A stretch of 64,000 nucleotides of DNA from contig CAVSUJ010000001.1 of NCBI GenBank assembly GCA_963731205.1, positions 868,001 through 932,000 on the forward strand, in the 5' to 3' direction. Under the pieces are notes generated by a model, which had not been told where the DNA came from, did not search any database, and worked only from the letters and a program-made list of their open reading frames with translations. Shown one piece after another: positions 8,299-17,687 of this stretch; position 1 is the stretch's first letter, and each line of letters opens with the position of its first letter. A program made the translations under genes and the position numbers. The DNA comes from DATAZK01 sp963731205 (GTDB lineage: Bacteria; Actinomycetota; Actinomycetes; Frankiales; Frankiaceae).

Positions 8299-10275
8299 TC
8301 AGCCGGAAGTTTTGCCCAGCTGCTTTTGAAGGGCCAGTGAACGCAGGGTCGGGAGCACCTTGGCGGCGAGCGGCGGGATGGCTTGAAGGGGGAAGTGGAT
8401 GCCGTCGGAGCTGCGCAGAAGGTAGCCGTCCATCGTGGTGACGTACTTTCCGCCGGGGCAGACGATCGCCTTCAGATCGACGACGGTCGCCGTGTCGGCG
8501 TGTCGCGCTGCCGCCTCGCGCAGCAGCTCGTTGAAGCGGGCCAGACGCTGCGGATCGTTCTCCGGCCAGAGCGCGCCGCTCGGGCTCTCCGCGGGTGCGC
8601 TGCACGGGGTGGTCAGCAGCGCCACCTTGGCACCGCCCCCGGAGGCAACCTTGATCATCAGATCGAGCTGCTGGCCCAGATAGGCGTCGTAGGCGGGCTC
8701 GCCGATGTGCACCCATTGCCCGTGCCAGTAGCGGTCCATCAGCTCCCACTCGCCGACGAGCACCGCCACGAGATCGGGCCGGTCCTCGGCGACCTCCGTG
8801 GCCCGCCGCTGCGGCCAGTGCGGGCAGAAGCTCGGGTCGTCGGAGTCCTTGCCGCGAAAGCGGCGGGGGCTGCCGATGGCGATGCCGCACCCCAGATATC
8901 CCGCGTTGTCGATGTGGACGTCGTAGGGCACCTCGCTGCGGGACAGTGCATCGGCCAGCGCGAGCGCGACGCTGTCGCCGACGAAGAGCACCCGTGAGGT
9001 GCCGGGCGGCTTCACCGACTTGATCGACGTGTCGGCCGGCGGAGCGTTCGCTGCCGCGGGCGGGATGAACGTCGCGGGAGGCGGGGTTGCCGCCACCAGC
9101 ACGCCGACCAACGCCGCTATCGCGATCGGCGCCGTCACCCGCGGCCGCGGGAGCCGCAGTCGACGCTGTCGCACCGGCAGTTCGATGAGGTGGTAGCTCG
9201 CCACCGAGACGGCCAACGTGACCGCCAGGCGCACCACCAGCAGCCAGGCCGTCGACAGCCCGGTGCGCTCGTGGTTCAGCAGCAGGAAGAGTGGCCAGTG
9301 CCAGAGGTAGATCCCGTAGGAGATCTGCCCCAGATAGCGCAGCGGCTGCATCCCGAGCAGGCGGGCCAGCGGACCGGACGGCACCAGTGCCACCGAGGCG
9401 ATCACGACGACCACGAGCGCCGCGATCAGCAGGAAGCCGCCGCGGTAGAGGAACGTCGACTGGCCGTCGATCGCGTGGAAGCAGTAGAGGGTGCCCAGAG
9501 CAGCCGCGAAGCCGGCGATCTGCAGCCCCGTTCGGGTCGGCGCGCCGAGGTCCCTCTCCGGATCGCGGCGCACGTACCAGGCTCCGAGCCCCGCGCCGAG
9601 CAGCAGCGGCATCGCCCGGGTGTCCGTGCCGTAGTACAACCGGTCGGTCCAGACCCCGGCGAGCGACTGGATCAGCGTGCTGACGAACGAGGCCGCCACC
9701 AGCCCAACCGCCCACCGCGAGACGTTGCGCCCGCGTCGCATCAGCAGGATCACGACGAGCGGCCACAGCAGGTAGAACTGCTCCTCCACCGCGAGCGACC
9801 ACGTGTGCAGCAGCGGCGAAGGCGCGTTGAACGAGGCGAAGTAGCCCTGGCCGGAAAACGCGAACCGCCAGTTGGCGACATACCCCAGCGTGGCGAGCAC
9901 GTCGCCGCGCAGGGTGGGCGTCTTGGCCCGCAACAGCAGGCCCCACGTCAATCCGACGAAGAGCAGCACCAGGACGAGGGCGGGCAACAGCCGGCGGGCG
10001 CGTCTCAGATAGAACGCCCCCAGGCCGATATGACCGTCGCGGTCGCGCTCGGCGACGAGCAGGGCCGTGATCAGAAATCCGGACAGGACGAAGAAGACGT
10101 CAACGCCCAGGGTGCCGCCCTTGATCCAGGACAGCCCGGCGTGGAACAGGAGCACGGCCAGCACGGCGATGGCGCGCATGCCATCGAGGGCCGGGATCCG
10201 GGTCAGAGTGGCGGTCCGGACCCCAGGATCCGGCGTGCGGGCACCGGACACGGCATGGACAGTACAAGCGCGCAC
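8299..10275 (-). CDS. Acyltransferase-3 / SGNH fusion, O-acetyltransferase OafA-like (copy 2)
   Basis: About 658 aa from GTG 10275 (GTG 10251 also possible; the open frame continues to 10440 with an Arg-rich, unlikely leader). The acyltransferase-3 part begins IPALDGMRAIAVLAVLLFHAG and carries LGVDVFFVLSGFLIT and WSLAVEEQFYLLWP. The C-terminal SGNH domain has FVGDSVAL and SSDGIHF, with GEWELMDR in the block III position. It is followed in the same direction by copy 1 after 111 bp, so the two may be co-transcribed. No Shine-Dalgarno is visible before GTG 10275. Confidence 0.88.
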   Translation of the reverse strand: MRACTVHAVSGARTPDPGVRTATLTRIPALDGMRAIAVLAVLLFHAGLSWIKGGTLGVDVFFVLSGFLITALLVAERDRDGHIGLGAFYLRRARRLLPALVLVLLFVGLTWGLLLRAKTPTLRGDVLATLGYVANWRFAFSGQGYFASFNAPSPLLHTWSLAVEEQFYLLWPLVVILLMRRGRNVSRWAVGLVAASFVSTLIQSLAGVWTDRLYYGTDTRAMPLLLGAGLGAWYVRRDPERDLGAPTRTGLQIAGFAAALGTLYCFHAIDGQSTFLYRGGFLLIAALVVVVIASVALVPSGPLARLLGMQPLRYLGQISYGIYLWHWPLFLLLNHERTGLSTAWLLVVRLAVTLAVSVASYHLIELPVRQRRLRLPRPRVTAPIAIAALVGVLVAATPPPATFIPPAAANAPPADTSIKSVKPPGTSRVLFVGDSVALALADALSRSEVPYDVHIDNAGYLGCGIAIGSPRRFRGKDSDDPSFCPHWPQRRATEVAEDRPDLVAVLVGEWELMDRYWHGQWVHIGEPAYDAYLGQQLDLMIKVASGGGAKVALLTTPCSAPAESPSGALWPENDPQRLARFNELLREAAARHADTATVVDLKAIVCPGGKYVTTMDGYLLRSSDGIHFPLQAIPPLAAKVLPTLRSLALQKQLGKTSG

Positions 10276-10573
10276 TGAGTGAGCCGCTGCGAAACGGCGT
10301 CGAAACCGCCCTTCAACTGCCGGAATGGCTCGGTCGCCTGCGGTAACGTCGTCACGGCGGAAGTGACCGGCCGGCGGTGTCGAGCACGCTGTCGCCTGAT
10401 ACGAGGCCCGGAGGTAGACGATCTCCTCGAGCACGTACACCGCCTCCGATGCCGCTGCCGATCTGCAGCTGCAGGACGACGTCCCGGGCGCGCATCGCTC
10501 CGGACGCCCGCGTCCCGGTGCCGCAGTTCGCCAAGGGCGGCGCGGGTTTCAGCACGTTCCCGCCCTCGACGGG
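10276..10573. other. Intergenic/ambiguous 298-bp stretch between divergent acyltransferase genes
   Basis: This stretch holds the promoters of copies 2 and 3 and, on the plus strand, an open frame from 10418 that is continuous with copy 3 and encodes its expected N-terminus (FQHVPALDG immediately before the GTG). No ATG, GTG or TTG occurs in that frame between the stop at 10415-10417 and 10574. No clear -10/-35 pair was found. Confidence 0.5.
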
Positions 10574-12592
10574 GTGCGGGCGCTCGCCGTTCTTTCGGTC
10601 ATGGGCTACCACGCGGGGGTCAGCTGGCTGCCCGGCGGGCTGCTCGGGGTCGACGTCTTCTTCGTGCTGTCCGGCTTCCTGATCACCAGCCTGCTGCTGA
10701 CCGAGTTCTCCCGGACCGGGCGGATCAGCCTGCTCGGCTTCTGGGGCCGGCGGGCCCGCCGGCTGCTGCCGGCGATGGCCATCCTGCTGGCGTCGATGAT
10801 CGCCTGGGCCACCTACCTGTCCCCCGCGACCTCGCGCGCGTCGCTGCGCGGAGACGCGCTCTCGACGCTGGGCTACGCGGCCAACTGGCGCTTCATCATT
10901 TCGGGGCAGGGCTACTTCGACCACTTCGGCCCGCAGTCGCCGCTCCTGCACACCTGGTCCGTGGCGGTGGAGGAGCAGTTCTACCTGGTCTGGCCGCTGC
11001 TGCTGCTGCTGGTGCTCCGGTGGCGGCGGCGCGGCGTGTTCACCCTCGCCTTTGCCGGAGCGACCGCCTCGGCGGCGTGGATGTGGGTGCTCTCGGTCGA
11101 CGGTGCCAGCACCTCGCGGCTGTACTACGGCACCGACACCCGGGCGCTCCCGCTGCTGCTCGGATGCACGCTCGCCGCGCTTCGACCTCCAGCGGGGATC
11201 GAGGATTCGCTCAGCCGCGTGCGGAAGGCCAGCGTCGCACGCAGCGTCCGGGTCCTCATCCAATTGCTGGGGCTCGCCGGCGTGTCAGGGCTGGTCTTCT
11301 GCTGGCTCCGGGTCCAGGGCCAGAGCACCTGGCTGTATCGGGGCGGGTTCATCGTGGTCGCCGCTTCAACGGTGGCGCTTCTGCTGTCGTGTACAGACGC
11401 ACCACGGGGCCCGCTCGCCCGGATCCTTTCGCTGCCGCCGATCCGCTACATCGGGGCCATCTCCTACGGCCTGTACCTCTATCACTGGCCGCTCTTCCTG
11501 TACCTCACCCACGCCCGCACCGGGCTGGACGGCGCCGGCCTGCTCTGGGTGCGCTTCGGGGTGACGTTCGGGGTCGCGATCGTCTCCTACCACCTCATCG
11601 AGCAGCCGATCCGGCGTGGGGCGCTCTCGCGGGCGCGGCTGCGCCGCCGGCTGCCGAGGAAGGTGGCGGCCGCCGCGCTTCCGGTGACGTCAGTGCTCGT
11701 CATCGCCGGCCTCATCACCGGCCTCACGCTCGCCACCCAGGCATCGGCATCGCAGATCGCGTCGGCCGGCGGTGCCCCGGAGGCGCTGCCCAGCGTCCAG
11801 CCGCCGCCGCCGAAACCGCCGGAGCTGAACTCGGCGCAGAAAGCGGCGCTCAACCGCCCGATCCGGGTGCTGATCGAGGGTGACTCGCTCGCCTCCACAT
11901 TCGCGGTCGGCTTCGGTGACCTCGGGACGAAGTACGGCTACCAGTCTTTCAACCTCGGCCTGCTCGGCTGCGGGGTTGCGACGGTCGGGCCCTTCCGCGA
12001 CGACCGGGGGGTCAACTACCCGAGTCCCAACTGCGCCAAGTGGCCACAGAAGCGCACCGCCGACGTGCACACGTACGACCCCGACGTCTCCGTGCTCCTC
12101 ACCGGCCGTTGGGAGGTGCTCGACCGGGTCTATGAAGGCCAGTGGATGCACGTCGGTGATGCGGCGTACGACAATTACCTGCTGCGCCAGCTGAACCTCG
12201 CGATCAACGTGCTCAGCTCCGGCGGCGCCAAGGTGCTGGTGCTGACCACCCCTTGCTTCGCACCGCAGGAGCAGCCCGACGGCTCCACGTATCCCTTCGA
12301 CGACCCCGCCCGGGTGCAGCGTTACAACCAGCTGCTGCGCCAGGCCGTTGCCGCGCATCCCGGTGTCGCCAGCATCGGCGATCTCGACGCCGAGTTCTGC
12401 CCGACGAACACCTACTCCGCGTCGGTGAACGGCATCGTCGTCCGTACCTCCGACGGCGTCCACATCTCCGAAGCCGGCGGCCAGTACGCCGCCGCACGGA
12501 TGGCGCCCGCGATCATCGCTCTGGGTTCCTCGCACCGCGCTGCGGAAGCCCGCAACACCGTCGCCAACCAGTCCGAGCCCCCGCCCCCCTGA
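10574..12592 (+). CDS. Acyltransferase-3 / SGNH fusion, O-acetyltransferase OafA-like (copy 3); start unresolved
   Basis: 672 aa from GTG 10574. This truncates the family's first helix: paralogues read LDGVRALAVM, and here the LDG codons lie just upstream in the same frame. The real start is probably upstream at a non-canonical codon (CTG 10463 or 10469) or has been hidden by an indel. The rest is intact: the YHAG His, LLGVDVFFVLSGFLIT, WSVAVEEQFYLVWP, a Pro-rich linker, IEGDSLAS (SGNH nucleophile), GRWEVLDR and TSDGVHI. It ends 6 bp from the stop of the convergent next gene. Confidence 0.85.
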   Translation: MRALAVLSVMGYHAGVSWLPGGLLGVDVFFVLSGFLITSLLLTEFSRTGRISLLGFWGRRARRLLPAMAILLASMIAWATYLSPATSRASLRGDALSTLGYAANWRFIISGQGYFDHFGPQSPLLHTWSVAVEEQFYLVWPLLLLLVLRWRRRGVFTLAFAGATASAAWMWVLSVDGASTSRLYYGTDTRALPLLLGCTLAALRPPAGIEDSLSRVRKASVARSVRVLIQLLGLAGVSGLVFCWLRVQGQSTWLYRGGFIVVAASTVALLLSCTDAPRGPLARILSLPPIRYIGAISYGLYLYHWPLFLYLTHARTGLDGAGLLWVRFGVTFGVAIVSYHLIEQPIRRGALSRARLRRRLPRKVAAAALPVTSVLVIAGLITGLTLATQASASQIASAGGAPEALPSVQPPPPKPPELNSAQKAALNRPIRVLIEGDSLASTFAVGFGDLGTKYGYQSFNLGLLGCGVATVGPFRDDRGVNYPSPNCAKWPQKRTADVHTYDPDVSVLLTGRWEVLDRVYEGQWMHVGDAAYDNYLLRQLNLAINVLSSGGAKVLVLTTPCFAPQEQPDGSTYPFDDPARVQRYNQLLRQAVAAHPGVASIGDLDAEFCPTNTYSASVNGIVVRTSDGVHISEAGGQYAAARMAPAIIALGSSHRAAEARNTVANQSEPPPP

Positions 12593-12598
12593 CCAAGA

Positions 12599-13867
12599 TC
12601 AAGGACGGTGGTGTTCGAGGTGGACGGCGGCGGCCTGCTCGCGCTGGCGCAGCAGCCAGCGGTGGCCGACGGCGATGCCCGGACGTTCCACGAGCAGGTA
12701 GCTGACAGTGGAGACGGCGATGACCACGACGATCGCCGTCGCCAGCAGGGGCAGGAACGGCGCGTCGAGCACCTTCCACGACGTGTGTGCCTGCAGCTCG
12801 CGTACCACCAGCTGGTGCCACAGGTAGATGCCGTAGGAGACCAGGCCGATCAGCGAGAGCACGTGACTGGCCAGCAGCCTGCGCACCACACCCGTACGCG
12901 GGGTACCGAAAACCGCTGGAAGTAAAAGGAAGAAGCCGAACAGGCCGTACAGGATCTCGCGGGCGACGTCGGTGCCGGCGCCCCCCACGGCGAGCGGATC
13001 GGTGCTGAGCCCCACCTGCGTGGCCACCAGCCAGAACAGGAAAGCCGCGATGACCCAGCAGAGCAGGTCTGCACCCGGTTTCGTCAACCACCGCAGCACT
13101 TTCGGCACGGTGCCGGTCTGGCTGACGTACACGCCGACCACCGCCAGGGCCATCCCGAGGGCGAAGTGATCGCTCCATGCCGGAAGCCAGGAGCGGGCCG
13201 TCTGGGTGGGGCCCGTCGGCGACGCGACCACCCAGAGCCGGAAGAGCAGGCTCGCGACGTAGAGGACGGCGAGCGCGAGCAGTTCCCGGCGCAGCACCCT
13301 CGCCGGGTCGTGCGGGCGCCCGCGGCGGCGATCCATCTTGCGCATCCAGGCCGCCCACAAAGGCAGCGCCAGATAGAAGGTCACCTCGATGCACAGCGAC
13401 CAGGCCTGGGTGATGCCGTGGAAGACCCATTGGCGCGAATACACCTGCAGGAAAAAGGCATTTTCCAGGAAACCGCTGATCCCGTGGACGCTCTTCCAGC
13501 CGGTGAACAGGTACGTGACGATCAGCGCGACCCAGTAGAGCGGGACGATGCGCAGCGCCCGGCGGACGAGATAGCTGCGCACCTTGGGACCGTCACGTCC
13601 GGCGAGCGCCGCCGCCGCAAAAGGCCGGTACAGCAGGAAGCCGGAGATCAGGAAGAAGACCGAGACGCCGATCTCGCCCCGCGACGTGTACCGCCCGAGG
13701 GAGTTGCGGAACGTGAAGCCCGACGCGGCTCCGACGTGCACCACGACGACGAGCAACGCCGCGATCGCGCGGAGCCCGTCGAACCCCACGACGAAGCCCG
13801 CGACCTTCCCGCGGTTCTGTGCGGCGCCGGACCCGGTCGCAACGGCAGGCGCGGAGGGAGCCGTCAC
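12599..13867 (-). CDS. Acyltransferase-3 family membrane protein without SGNH domain (copy 4)
   Basis: 422 aa, start GTG 13867, which overlaps the stop of the upstream glycosyltransferase by 4 bp (GTGA), so they are coupled. About 10 helices. The motif series differs from the other copies: FDGLRAIAALLVVVVHVG, GEIGVSVFFLISGFLLYRP and WSLCIEVTFYLALP. It therefore belongs to another acyltransferase-3 subfamily than the EEQFYL group, one common in actinobacterial envelope loci. Coupling to a GT-C enzyme suggests acylation of the sugar that enzyme adds; this is inference. Confidence 0.88.
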   Translation of the reverse strand: MTAPSAPAVATGSGAAQNRGKVAGFVVGFDGLRAIAALLVVVVHVGAASGFTFRNSLGRYTSRGEIGVSVFFLISGFLLYRPFAAAALAGRDGPKVRSYLVRRALRIVPLYWVALIVTYLFTGWKSVHGISGFLENAFFLQVYSRQWVFHGITQAWSLCIEVTFYLALPLWAAWMRKMDRRRGRPHDPARVLRRELLALAVLYVASLLFRLWVVASPTGPTQTARSWLPAWSDHFALGMALAVVGVYVSQTGTVPKVLRWLTKPGADLLCWVIAAFLFWLVATQVGLSTDPLAVGGAGTDVAREILYGLFGFFLLLPAVFGTPRTGVVRRLLASHVLSLIGLVSYGIYLWHQLVVRELQAHTSWKVLDAPFLPLLATAIVVVIAVSTVSYLLVERPGIAVGHRWLLRQREQAAAVHLEHHRP

Positions 13868-15207
13868 ACCGGCGCCCGATCCGGATCGGCCGGTGCATCC
13901 AGGGCAGCGGCATCATCCTCCGGCGGCAGCCCGCGCCGGCGTCTGCGCTTGACGATCTCAGCCAGACCGACGAAGCCGGCAGTCCCCATGAGGACGAAGG
14001 CGATCTCCGCGCTCGCCCGGTAGCGGCTCTGCCCGAACGTGATCGCGGTGGAGATGGCGACGTTCACGATGAGCGCCGCGAGCGGGGTGACCGGAAGCTT
14101 GCGTCTTCGCATCACGAAGACGCCGAAGATCGACGACGCCTGCAGGAGGTAGAGGATCACCAGGCCGAAGCGTCCCCAGTTCAGCGGTTTGGTCTCGATG
14201 GTCGAGTCCAGCTGGACGTTCTGCAGCGGCCGGTACCAGTCCCAGGTCCGCCCCTCACGGTCGATGACGAGCATCGGCACTTCGCGCTTGTGTGCCTTGA
14301 TGTAGTCGCGCGCGTCCTTGCTGTAGATCTGTGCCTGCAGTGACAGATCGCGGTACACGCGCGGCTTGTAGATCACGCACGCGGCAGCCCAGTAGGCGCG
14401 GAAGGCACCCTTGTACGTCAGGTCGCAGTTCGCCGAGAGCAGGGTGACGTCGAACCCGCTGCTGACGGTGACCGGCTTGGCGAAACGCGAGAGGTTGTAG
14501 CCGACCCAGGGACCGAGCAGCAGGCTCGTCGTCAGCCCCGAGGCGAGGATCAGAGTGAGGCGGCGCTTCCACGCCATCCCCTTCATCCACAGCACCATCG
14601 GGACCAGCATCAGCACCGGCAGCAGGATGGCTTCGGCCCGCGAGAGGGTCGCCAGCGCGATACCGACCCCGAGCCAGCAGGCCGATTTCACCGTCCGGCG
14701 CTGCCAGAAGCGGTACGCCCACAGCACGGTGAGCGCCGTGGTCAGCTGTGCCGTTCCCTCCGACAGCACGGCGCCGTCGTTGAACCAGAAGTAGGGGTAG
14801 ATCGCGACGATGACGGCGGCGAAGATCCCGGCGCCCTTGCCGAAGAGTTCCTTCGCCGTGTACCCGATGATCACGACCGTCGCGCTGTCCATCAGACACG
14901 TGAAGATCTGGTGCTCGAGGTAGGTGTGCAGCCCGATCCAGGACTCGCCGGCGAGCAGCACGATGTAGAGCGGCGGGTGCTCGGCGGCCTGCACGACCCA
15001 CCCGCGCTGGAAGTAGTCGTAGGGCTGGATGAAGCCGTGTCCGGTCGCCAGCAGGTTGGCGCCGTAGTGGTAGTAGAAGGAGTCCCCGCCGATGTGCACG
15101 TGGTACTGGTAGATGAAGACGTAGCCGAGGCGCACCGTCAGCCCGAGCAGCCCGATGGCGATCAGGGTCCCCCACCAGCGCGAGGGACGGTGGAGGGGCA
15201 GCCGCAC
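13864..15207 (-). CDS. GT-C glycosyltransferase, family 39/83-like (polyprenyl-phosphate-sugar dependent)
   Basis: 447 aa from GTG 15207. The open frame continues upstream but there it is only the antisense of the GT2 gene. The first periplasmic loop has GGDSFYYHYGANLL, with the acidic residue typical of PMT/ArnT enzymes, followed by EHPPLYIVLLAGE. Some 10-11 hydrophobic segments follow, with a soluble stretch at about 230-320. Such enzymes take sugar from polyprenyl phosphate outside the membrane. The divergent GT2 gene, a Dpm1-type enzyme, could make that donor. The C-terminus is acidic and Pro/Ala-rich. Confidence 0.82.
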   Translation of the reverse strand: MRLPLHRPSRWWGTLIAIGLLGLTVRLGYVFIYQYHVHIGGDSFYYHYGANLLATGHGFIQPYDYFQRGWVVQAAEHPPLYIVLLAGESWIGLHTYLEHQIFTCLMDSATVVIIGYTAKELFGKGAGIFAAVIVAIYPYFWFNDGAVLSEGTAQLTTALTVLWAYRFWQRRTVKSACWLGVGIALATLSRAEAILLPVLMLVPMVLWMKGMAWKRRLTLILASGLTTSLLLGPWVGYNLSRFAKPVTVSSGFDVTLLSANCDLTYKGAFRAYWAAACVIYKPRVYRDLSLQAQIYSKDARDYIKAHKREVPMLVIDREGRTWDWYRPLQNVQLDSTIETKPLNWGRFGLVILYLLQASSIFGVFVMRRRKLPVTPLAALIVNVAISTAITFGQSRYRASAEIAFVLMGTAGFVGLAEIVKRRRRRGLPPEDDAAALDAPADPDRAPV

Positions 15208-15294
15208 GGCCCGCAGGTTATCTGCCGGGCTCGCGTCAGGGCTGCTGCCACGCCTGCCGATGTCGGGATGCCCGCCGAGAGCGCTTCGGAGCCC

Positions 15295-15300
15295 TAGTCT
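15295..15300 (+). promoter_or_regulatory. -10 element for GT2 gene, leaderless
   Basis: TAGTCT ends 6 bp before GTG 15307, which puts the transcription start at or next to the start codon. No -35 was recognised 16-19 bp upstream. The 99-bp divergent gap to GTG 15207 must also hold the glycosyltransferase promoter. Confidence 0.45.
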
Positions 15301-15306
15301 GGCCAG

Positions 15307-16104
15307 GTGTCCACCGACCCGCTGACACGCCCGCCGGCGCGCGACCTCCTCGTCGTCGTGCCTGCGTGGAACGAGCAGGCGTCGGTCGGCCACGTGATCA
15401 AGGAGATCGGCTCGGCCTGCCCGCAGGCGGATGTCCTCGTGGTCGACGACGGTTCGTCCGACGCGACGGCCTCGGTCGCCAAGCAGGCCGGCGCCGCCGT
15501 GCTGAAGCTGCCGTACAACCTCGGCGTCGGCGGGGCCATGCGGGCCGGCTTCCGTTACGCGTTGCGCAGCGGCTACCGGGTCGTCGTCCAGGTCGACGCG
15601 GACGGCCAGCACGACCCGGGGGCCATCGCCCAACTGGTGGCCGCACTCGACGGGACGGATGGGGGCGGCGGAGCCGACGTCATCGTCGGAGCGCGCTTCG
15701 CGGGCGAGGGCGCGTACAAGGTCGGGAAGGCGCGCCGGGCGGCGATGCGCGTTCTCGCGCGGATGCTCTCGCGCATCACGAAGACCAGGCTGACCGACGC
15801 GACCTCGGGCTTTCGCGCCACCGGCCCCCGCGCGTTGCCGCTGTTCGCCCGCAGCTACCCGACGGAGTACCTCGGCGACACCATCGAGTCGCTCGTCATC
15901 GCCGCCCGCTCGGGCTGCGTCTGCCGGCAGGTGCCGGTGGTGATGCGGCCGCGATATGCCGGTACGCCGAGCCAGTCGGCCTGGAAGTCGATCGCCTACC
16001 TCGGCCGGGCGTTCCTCGTGCTGATGCTCGCGGCGGTCCGGCGATGGCCGCAGCTGACGCCCGAGGATCAGAATCAGCCTGCAGACCCGAAGGAGCAGCC
16101 GTGA
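15307..16104 (+). CDS. Family 2 glycosyltransferase, Dpm1-like polyprenyl-phosphate sugar synthase
   Basis: 265 aa. It has a GT-A fold: VVVPAWNEQASVGHVIKEI at the start, VLVVDDGSSDAT (about 38-49), the DxD-type motif VQVDADGQHDPGA (about 97-109), and a C-terminal FLVLMLAAVRRWP segment that may touch the membrane. It should move a hexose or mannose from a nucleotide sugar onto polyprenyl phosphate. It is coupled to the DUF2304 gene by a GTGA overlap; GT2 with DUF2304 is a recurrent pair in polysaccharide loci. Confidence 0.9.
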   Translation: MSTDPLTRPPARDLLVVVPAWNEQASVGHVIKEIGSACPQADVLVVDDGSSDATASVAKQAGAAVLKLPYNLGVGGAMRAGFRYALRSGYRVVVQVDADGQHDPGAIAQLVAALDGTDGGGGADVIVGARFAGEGAYKVGKARRAAMRVLARMLSRITKTRLTDATSGFRATGPRALPLFARSYPTEYLGDTIESLVIAARSGCVCRQVPVVMRPRYAGTPSQSAWKSIAYLGRAFLVLMLAAVRRWPQLTPEDQNQPADPKEQP

Positions 16105-16508
16105 TCCGTACCCATGTGATCGCCGGGGTCTGCGGGCTGCTCGTGCTCGCGGTCATGGTCGAGCTCCTCCGGCGGCGCCAGCTGCGCGAGAAATACGCGA
16201 TCTTGTGGCTGGGCGTCAGCATCGTCGTCATCGCGCTGGCGGCGTTTCCGGGGCTGCTGGACTGGTCGGCGCACCGGCTCGGCATCTACTCCCCGCCCAA
16301 CCTGCTGCTGTTCGCCGCCGTGCTCGTCCTGCTGCTGGTCGCTGTGCACCTGTCATGGGAGGCGAGCCGTCTGGAGGAGGAGACCCGCACCCTCGCCGAG
16401 GAGATCGGCCTGCTGCGCATGCAGGTCGAAGCGCTCTCCCCGGACTCCCCAGGCGAGCTGACGGCGGCCCGCGGGGTCGCGGCCGGCGAGTCCGACGGCT
16501 CCGCCTGA
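16101..16508 (+). CDS. DUF2304 small membrane protein
   Basis: 135 aa from GTG 16101, overlapping the GT2 stop. Three hydrophobic segments (about 4-21, 34-50 and 66-82) are followed by a predicted coiled coil (WEASRLEEETRTLAEEIGLL) and a flexible acidic tail. This is the DUF2304 pattern. In other loci it accompanies Dpm1-like GT2 enzymes and may tether or regulate them. Its function is unknown. Confidence 0.85.
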   Translation: MIRTHVIAGVCGLLVLAVMVELLRRRQLREKYAILWLGVSIVVIALAAFPGLLDWSAHRLGIYSPPNLLLFAAVLVLLLVAVHLSWEASRLEEETRTLAEEIGLLRMQVEALSPDSPGELTAARGVAAGESDGSA

Positions 16509-16516
16509 GAGCGCCC

Positions 16517-17683
16517 GTGTCCTCAGCTGATCTGGCGGCACCCGACGCGGCGACCGGCGCCTCCCCGCCGACACCTGGAGCTCCCCGGCCGGGGCGCCTG
16601 CCCCATCTCGCGCCGCTCGACGGGCTGCGAGCCGTCGCCGTCGCAGCCGTGATGGCGTTTCACACCGGGGCCGGGTGGGCGGTCGGCGGGTTTCTCGGCG
16701 TCGACGTGTTCTTCGTGCTGTCGGGCTACCTGATCACGGTCCTGCTGGTCAAGGAGTGGCAGCGGCGGGGCACGGTCAGCCTGCGGCGCTTCTACGCCCG
16801 CCGCGCACTTCGGCTGCTCCCCGCCGTGGCTCTGCTCTGCGCCTTCCTGCTGATCGTGGGCCCGGTCGGCACGGGGGTCGCCGCGCGCAACGCGCTCTGG
16901 AAGGCCGTCGCCGGCACGATGTTCTACTTCCAGAACTGGCAGCAGGCGTTTCATCTGATCCCGATCCTGCAGCTGACCGATCACACCTGGTCGCTCGCGA
17001 TCGAGGAGCAGTTCTACCTGGTGTGGCCGGCGCTGCTGATCGCGACGCTCTACTGGGCCCGGCGGCGCGGTCGCGATGCGCTGCGTTCGGCCCTGGTGCT
17101 CGCGCTGCTCCTGGCGGCGGTCTCCGCGGTCCTCAAGATCGTCATGTGGCATGGCCCCAGCTCGCAGGCACGCATCTACTACGGCACCGACACCCGCGCC
17201 GACTCCCTGCTGATCGGCGCGGCGCTCGGGATCGCCTACGCGAACGGGATGCTGGAGAGGCTGAAGCGGGCGCTTCCGGCGCTGGCGCCGGTCGCGTTGC
17301 TGATCATCGTCATCACGTTCGGGTTCGCCCACGACAACTCCGCCAGGCTCTACCAGGGCGGCCTCACCGCGTTCGCCCTCGTCTGCGCCGTCCTGATCGG
17401 CGGTCTCGCGCTGGCGCCCGGCAGCCCCATCGGTCGCGTGCTGGCCATCGCACCACTGGTCTGGCTGGGACGCATCTCCTACGGCATCTATCTGTGGCAC
17501 TGGCCGGTGTACCGCTACCTGCACGAGGCCCGGCTCGGACTGTCGTGGGGACCCACCCAGCTGGTGCGCATCGCCGTCACGCTCGCCGCTGCGACGATCT
17601 CGTTCTACGTGCTCGAACGGCCGATGCTGCGACTGCGGCACCGCTTCGATCCGCCGGACGGCGCCCCTGGCGTGGCAGGCTAG
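16517..17683 (+). CDS. Acyltransferase-3 family membrane protein without SGNH domain (copy 5)
   Basis: 388 aa from GTG 16517, 8 bp after the DUF2304 stop and in the same run as GT2 and gmd. It carries LAPLDGLRAVAVAAVMAFHT, FLGVDVFFVLSGYLIT, WSLAIEEQFYLVWP and the repeated-family signature YYGTDTRADSLLIGAALG. It is clearly of the same subfamily as the three SGNH fusions (EEQFYL type) but ends after the last helix, so any partner SGNH activity would have to come in trans. Confidence 0.9.
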   Translation: MSSADLAAPDAATGASPPTPGAPRPGRLPHLAPLDGLRAVAVAAVMAFHTGAGWAVGGFLGVDVFFVLSGYLITVLLVKEWQRRGTVSLRRFYARRALRLLPAVALLCAFLLIVGPVGTGVAARNALWKAVAGTMFYFQNWQQAFHLIPILQLTDHTWSLAIEEQFYLVWPALLIATLYWARRRGRDALRSALVLALLLAAVSAVLKIVMWHGPSSQARIYYGTDTRADSLLIGAALGIAYANGMLERLKRALPALAPVALLIIVITFGFAHDNSARLYQGGLTAFALVCAVLIGGLALAPGSPIGRVLAIAPLVWLGRISYGIYLWHWPVYRYLHEARLGLSWGPTQLVRIAVTLAAATISFYVLERPMLRLRHRFDPPDGAPGVAG

Positions 17684-17687
17684 CCGG

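Noticed and set aside
12593..12598. Terminator between the convergent acyltransferase genes
   Set aside because: Only 6 bp separate the stops and no inverted repeat spans them.
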